Shown here in pieces: positions 6,830-9,432 of a DNA stretch of 9,432 nucleotides. The stretch's first letter is position 1. The number at the start of each line of letters is the position of its first letter. The stretch is from DASPXY01 sp038227745. GTDB taxonomy: Bacteria; Planctomycetota; Planctomycetia; Gemmatales; Gemmataceae. The DNA is taken from NCBI GenBank assembly GCA_038227745.1, contig JBBRPS010000389.1, forward strand, positions 1-9,432, written 5' to 3'. Both the position numbers and the translations under genes were made by a program. The notes beneath the pieces are model-generated. The model saw nothing but the letters and a program-made list of their open reading frames with translations. It did no database searches and was not told the origin of the DNA.

Positions 6830-7129
6830 AATGGTTCACCCTGAATGGGATGGACGGCCTCGGAAGGCGACGGTCCCCGAAAGGTCCGAGTGTCTCCGCC
6901 GTGATCTGAGCGTCCTCGCGGTCCGACAGCGCACGATCTGATGAGGATGGAAAGTTTATCGGCAGTTCCGGTGAGTCGGTTCAGGGAATATTTTCCGTGC
7001 GTGCGGATTCTGCCGGTCGCGCAAGCGAGTCGCGGCAAGGGGGGGGAGATAGGAAACGACGTACGGCTCGTGGGTCAGGATTCCCATCCTGACAGGGGTA
7101 TGTCAGGATGGGAATCCTGACCCACGGGG
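6830..7129. other. Intergenic region upstream of the TolC-family gene
   Basis: About 300 bases separate the DUF962 stop codon from the TolC-family start. The segment nearest DUF962 is the double palindrome at 7067-7128. The middle has a run of eight G (7039-7046) and an AT-rich, nearly symmetrical GGAATATTTTCC (6985-6996). A promoter for the TolC-family gene is expected here, but I find no convincing -35/-10 pair and no credible small gene. Confidence 0.5.
7067..7128. repeat. Double palindrome (26-base perfect arms) after the DUF962 gene
   Basis: Bases 7069-7094 are perfectly complementary to 7101-7126 around the loop GGGGTA, and one wobble plus one more pair extend the stem to 7067/7128. 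The left arm reads CGTGG followed by its own small palindrome, GTCAGGAT-TCCC-ATCCTGAC (7074-7093), and the right arm is the mirror image. It starts one base after the DUF962 stop codon (7130-7132, minus strand). No T-run follows directly, so it does not look like a classical terminator. Confidence 0.85.
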
Positions 7130-7462
7130 TTACGGCGTCTCGCGCTGCCAGCGCGGCGCGATGCTCACGTAGGGCAGCCCGAGGAGGCGCTTGATCCCGG
7201 CCCACTCGCCGAGGTCGTTCCCCTCGACGCAGTGGCCGACGTACTGCAGCACGTAGCCAAGGACGAAGAACCCGACGCCCCAGTACCACTGCGCCCACGG
7301 CAGCGCGAAGAAGAGGACCACACCCGCGACGGCCAGGGGGATGCCGAGGAGATGGATCCAGAAGTTGAATGGGTGGCGGTGGCGCTCCAGCCAGTTGCGC
7401 AAGGCCCGGCGCAACGGGCGCCGCCGGGGGACTGGGGCGGGTGGCGTCTCCAAGGATGCCAT
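7130..7462 (-). CDS. Small Mpo1-like (DUF962) membrane protein
   Basis: This encodes 110 residues. A basic N-terminus (RRRPLRRALRNW) is followed by HPFNFWIHLLGIPL (30-43), a first membrane segment to about 55, a second at about 59-76, then QYVGHCVEGNDLGEW (73-87). The paired motifs HPxNxxxHxxGxPL and GHxxxE are the signature of the DUF962/Mpo1-like family. Its yeast member is an Fe(II) dioxygenase acting on 2-hydroxy fatty acids in membranes. His30, His37 and His77 with Glu80 are candidate metal ligands. A bacterial lipid role is inferred from the family. The start at 7462 is preceded by a G-rich site (7471-7476). It sits between two double palindromes and between an exporter pair and the TolC-family gene, on the same strand as all of them. 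Confidence 0.85.
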   Translation of the reverse strand: MASLETPPAPVPRRRPLRRALRNWLERHRHPFNFWIHLLGIPLAVAGVVLFFALPWAQWYWGVGFFVLGYVLQYVGHCVEGNDLGEWAGIKRLLGLPYVSIAPRWQRETP

Positions 7463-7484
7463 GATCGGTTCCCCCCGTTTAGCC

Positions 7485-7564
7485 GCGGTTCGTGGCCGAC
7501 TCGCTCCGCGAGTCGGGGGCGGCTGTTGGCCCCCGACTCGCGGAGCGAGTCGGCCACGAACCGC
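7485..7564. repeat. Double palindrome (36-base perfect arms) between DUF962 and the permease gene
   Basis: Bases 7485-7520 are perfectly complementary to 7529-7564 around an 8-base loop, the longest stem in the window. Within the left arm, CGTGG (7491-7495) is followed by a small palindrome, CCGACTCGC-TCC-GCGAGTCGG (7496-7516), and the right arm mirrors it. The sequence just outside and into the left arm, TTTAGCCGCGGTTCG (7478-7492), equals 1867-1881. If DUF962 is co-transcribed with the permease gene, this stem lies in the leader, with its foot about eight bases from the G-rich ribosome site of DUF962. Confidence 0.88.
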
Positions 7565-7594
7565 TCCACTCGACCGAAAACAACTCTAAACAGC

Positions 7595-9432
<1,838 letters not shown>

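Noticed and set aside
6985..6996. GGAATATTTTCC as an operator or promoter element upstream of the TolC-family gene
   Set aside because: The symmetry is imperfect, there is one copy only, and no matching promoter elements stand at a suitable distance.
1866..7564. CRISPR array or insertion-sequence ends
   Set aside because: The palindromes are not regularly spaced, differ in sequence, and no transposase or cas gene lies between them.

Overview
The window is GC-rich DNA from what looks like a planctomycete, most likely of the Gemmata group. This is an inference from gene content: two adjacent exported DUF1080 (3-keto-disaccharide hydrolase-like) proteins, a lipoprotein TolC homologue of a type I associate with planctomycetes, an ATP-grasp/M24 peptidase pair, and several large intergenic palindromes. 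No rRNA, tRNA, CRISPR array or transposase gene was seen.

Layout. Bases 1-215 hold a short perfect hairpin at the left edge and no gene. Two plus-strand genes follow, both encoding secreted DUF1080 proteins (216-1010 and 1155-1718), each with a good Shine-Dalgarno site. A doubtful small plus-strand frame (1735-1941) runs into a large palindrome (1866-1943). Everything to the right is on the minus strand. Read in transcription order from the right edge: an ABC transporter ATPase (cut by the window end), a MacB-type permease overlapping it by 4 bases, a small Mpo1-like (DUF962) membrane protein, a TolC-family outer-membrane lipoprotein with a long Pro/Ala tail, an ATP-grasp ligase, and an M24 metallopeptidase. 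The 1866-1943 palindrome lies between the convergent gene sets and, with a T-tract on the minus strand, could terminate the minus-strand transcript.

How the genes may work together. The ATPase and permease form one MacB-like exporter unit. The TolC homologue 0.8 kb downstream is a plausible outer-membrane partner, but no adaptor (MacA/HlyD) is visible in the window. The ATP-grasp ligase and the M24 peptidase are close and co-directional, so they may act on a common small-molecule or peptide substrate.

The most unusual signal is a set of palindromic elements (1866-1943, 4141-4207, 7067-7128, 7485-7564). In all four, the whole element forms a long hairpin while each arm is also a small hairpin by itself, an architecture like REP doublets/REPINs. 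Two unrelated ones share a CGTGG tag at the foot of the small hairpin, and two share the 15-mer TTTAGCCGCGGTTCG. One of them (4141-4207) lies inside the ATP-grasp reading frame and appears to add about 23 codons near its N-terminus; another ends the small frame at 1735-1941.
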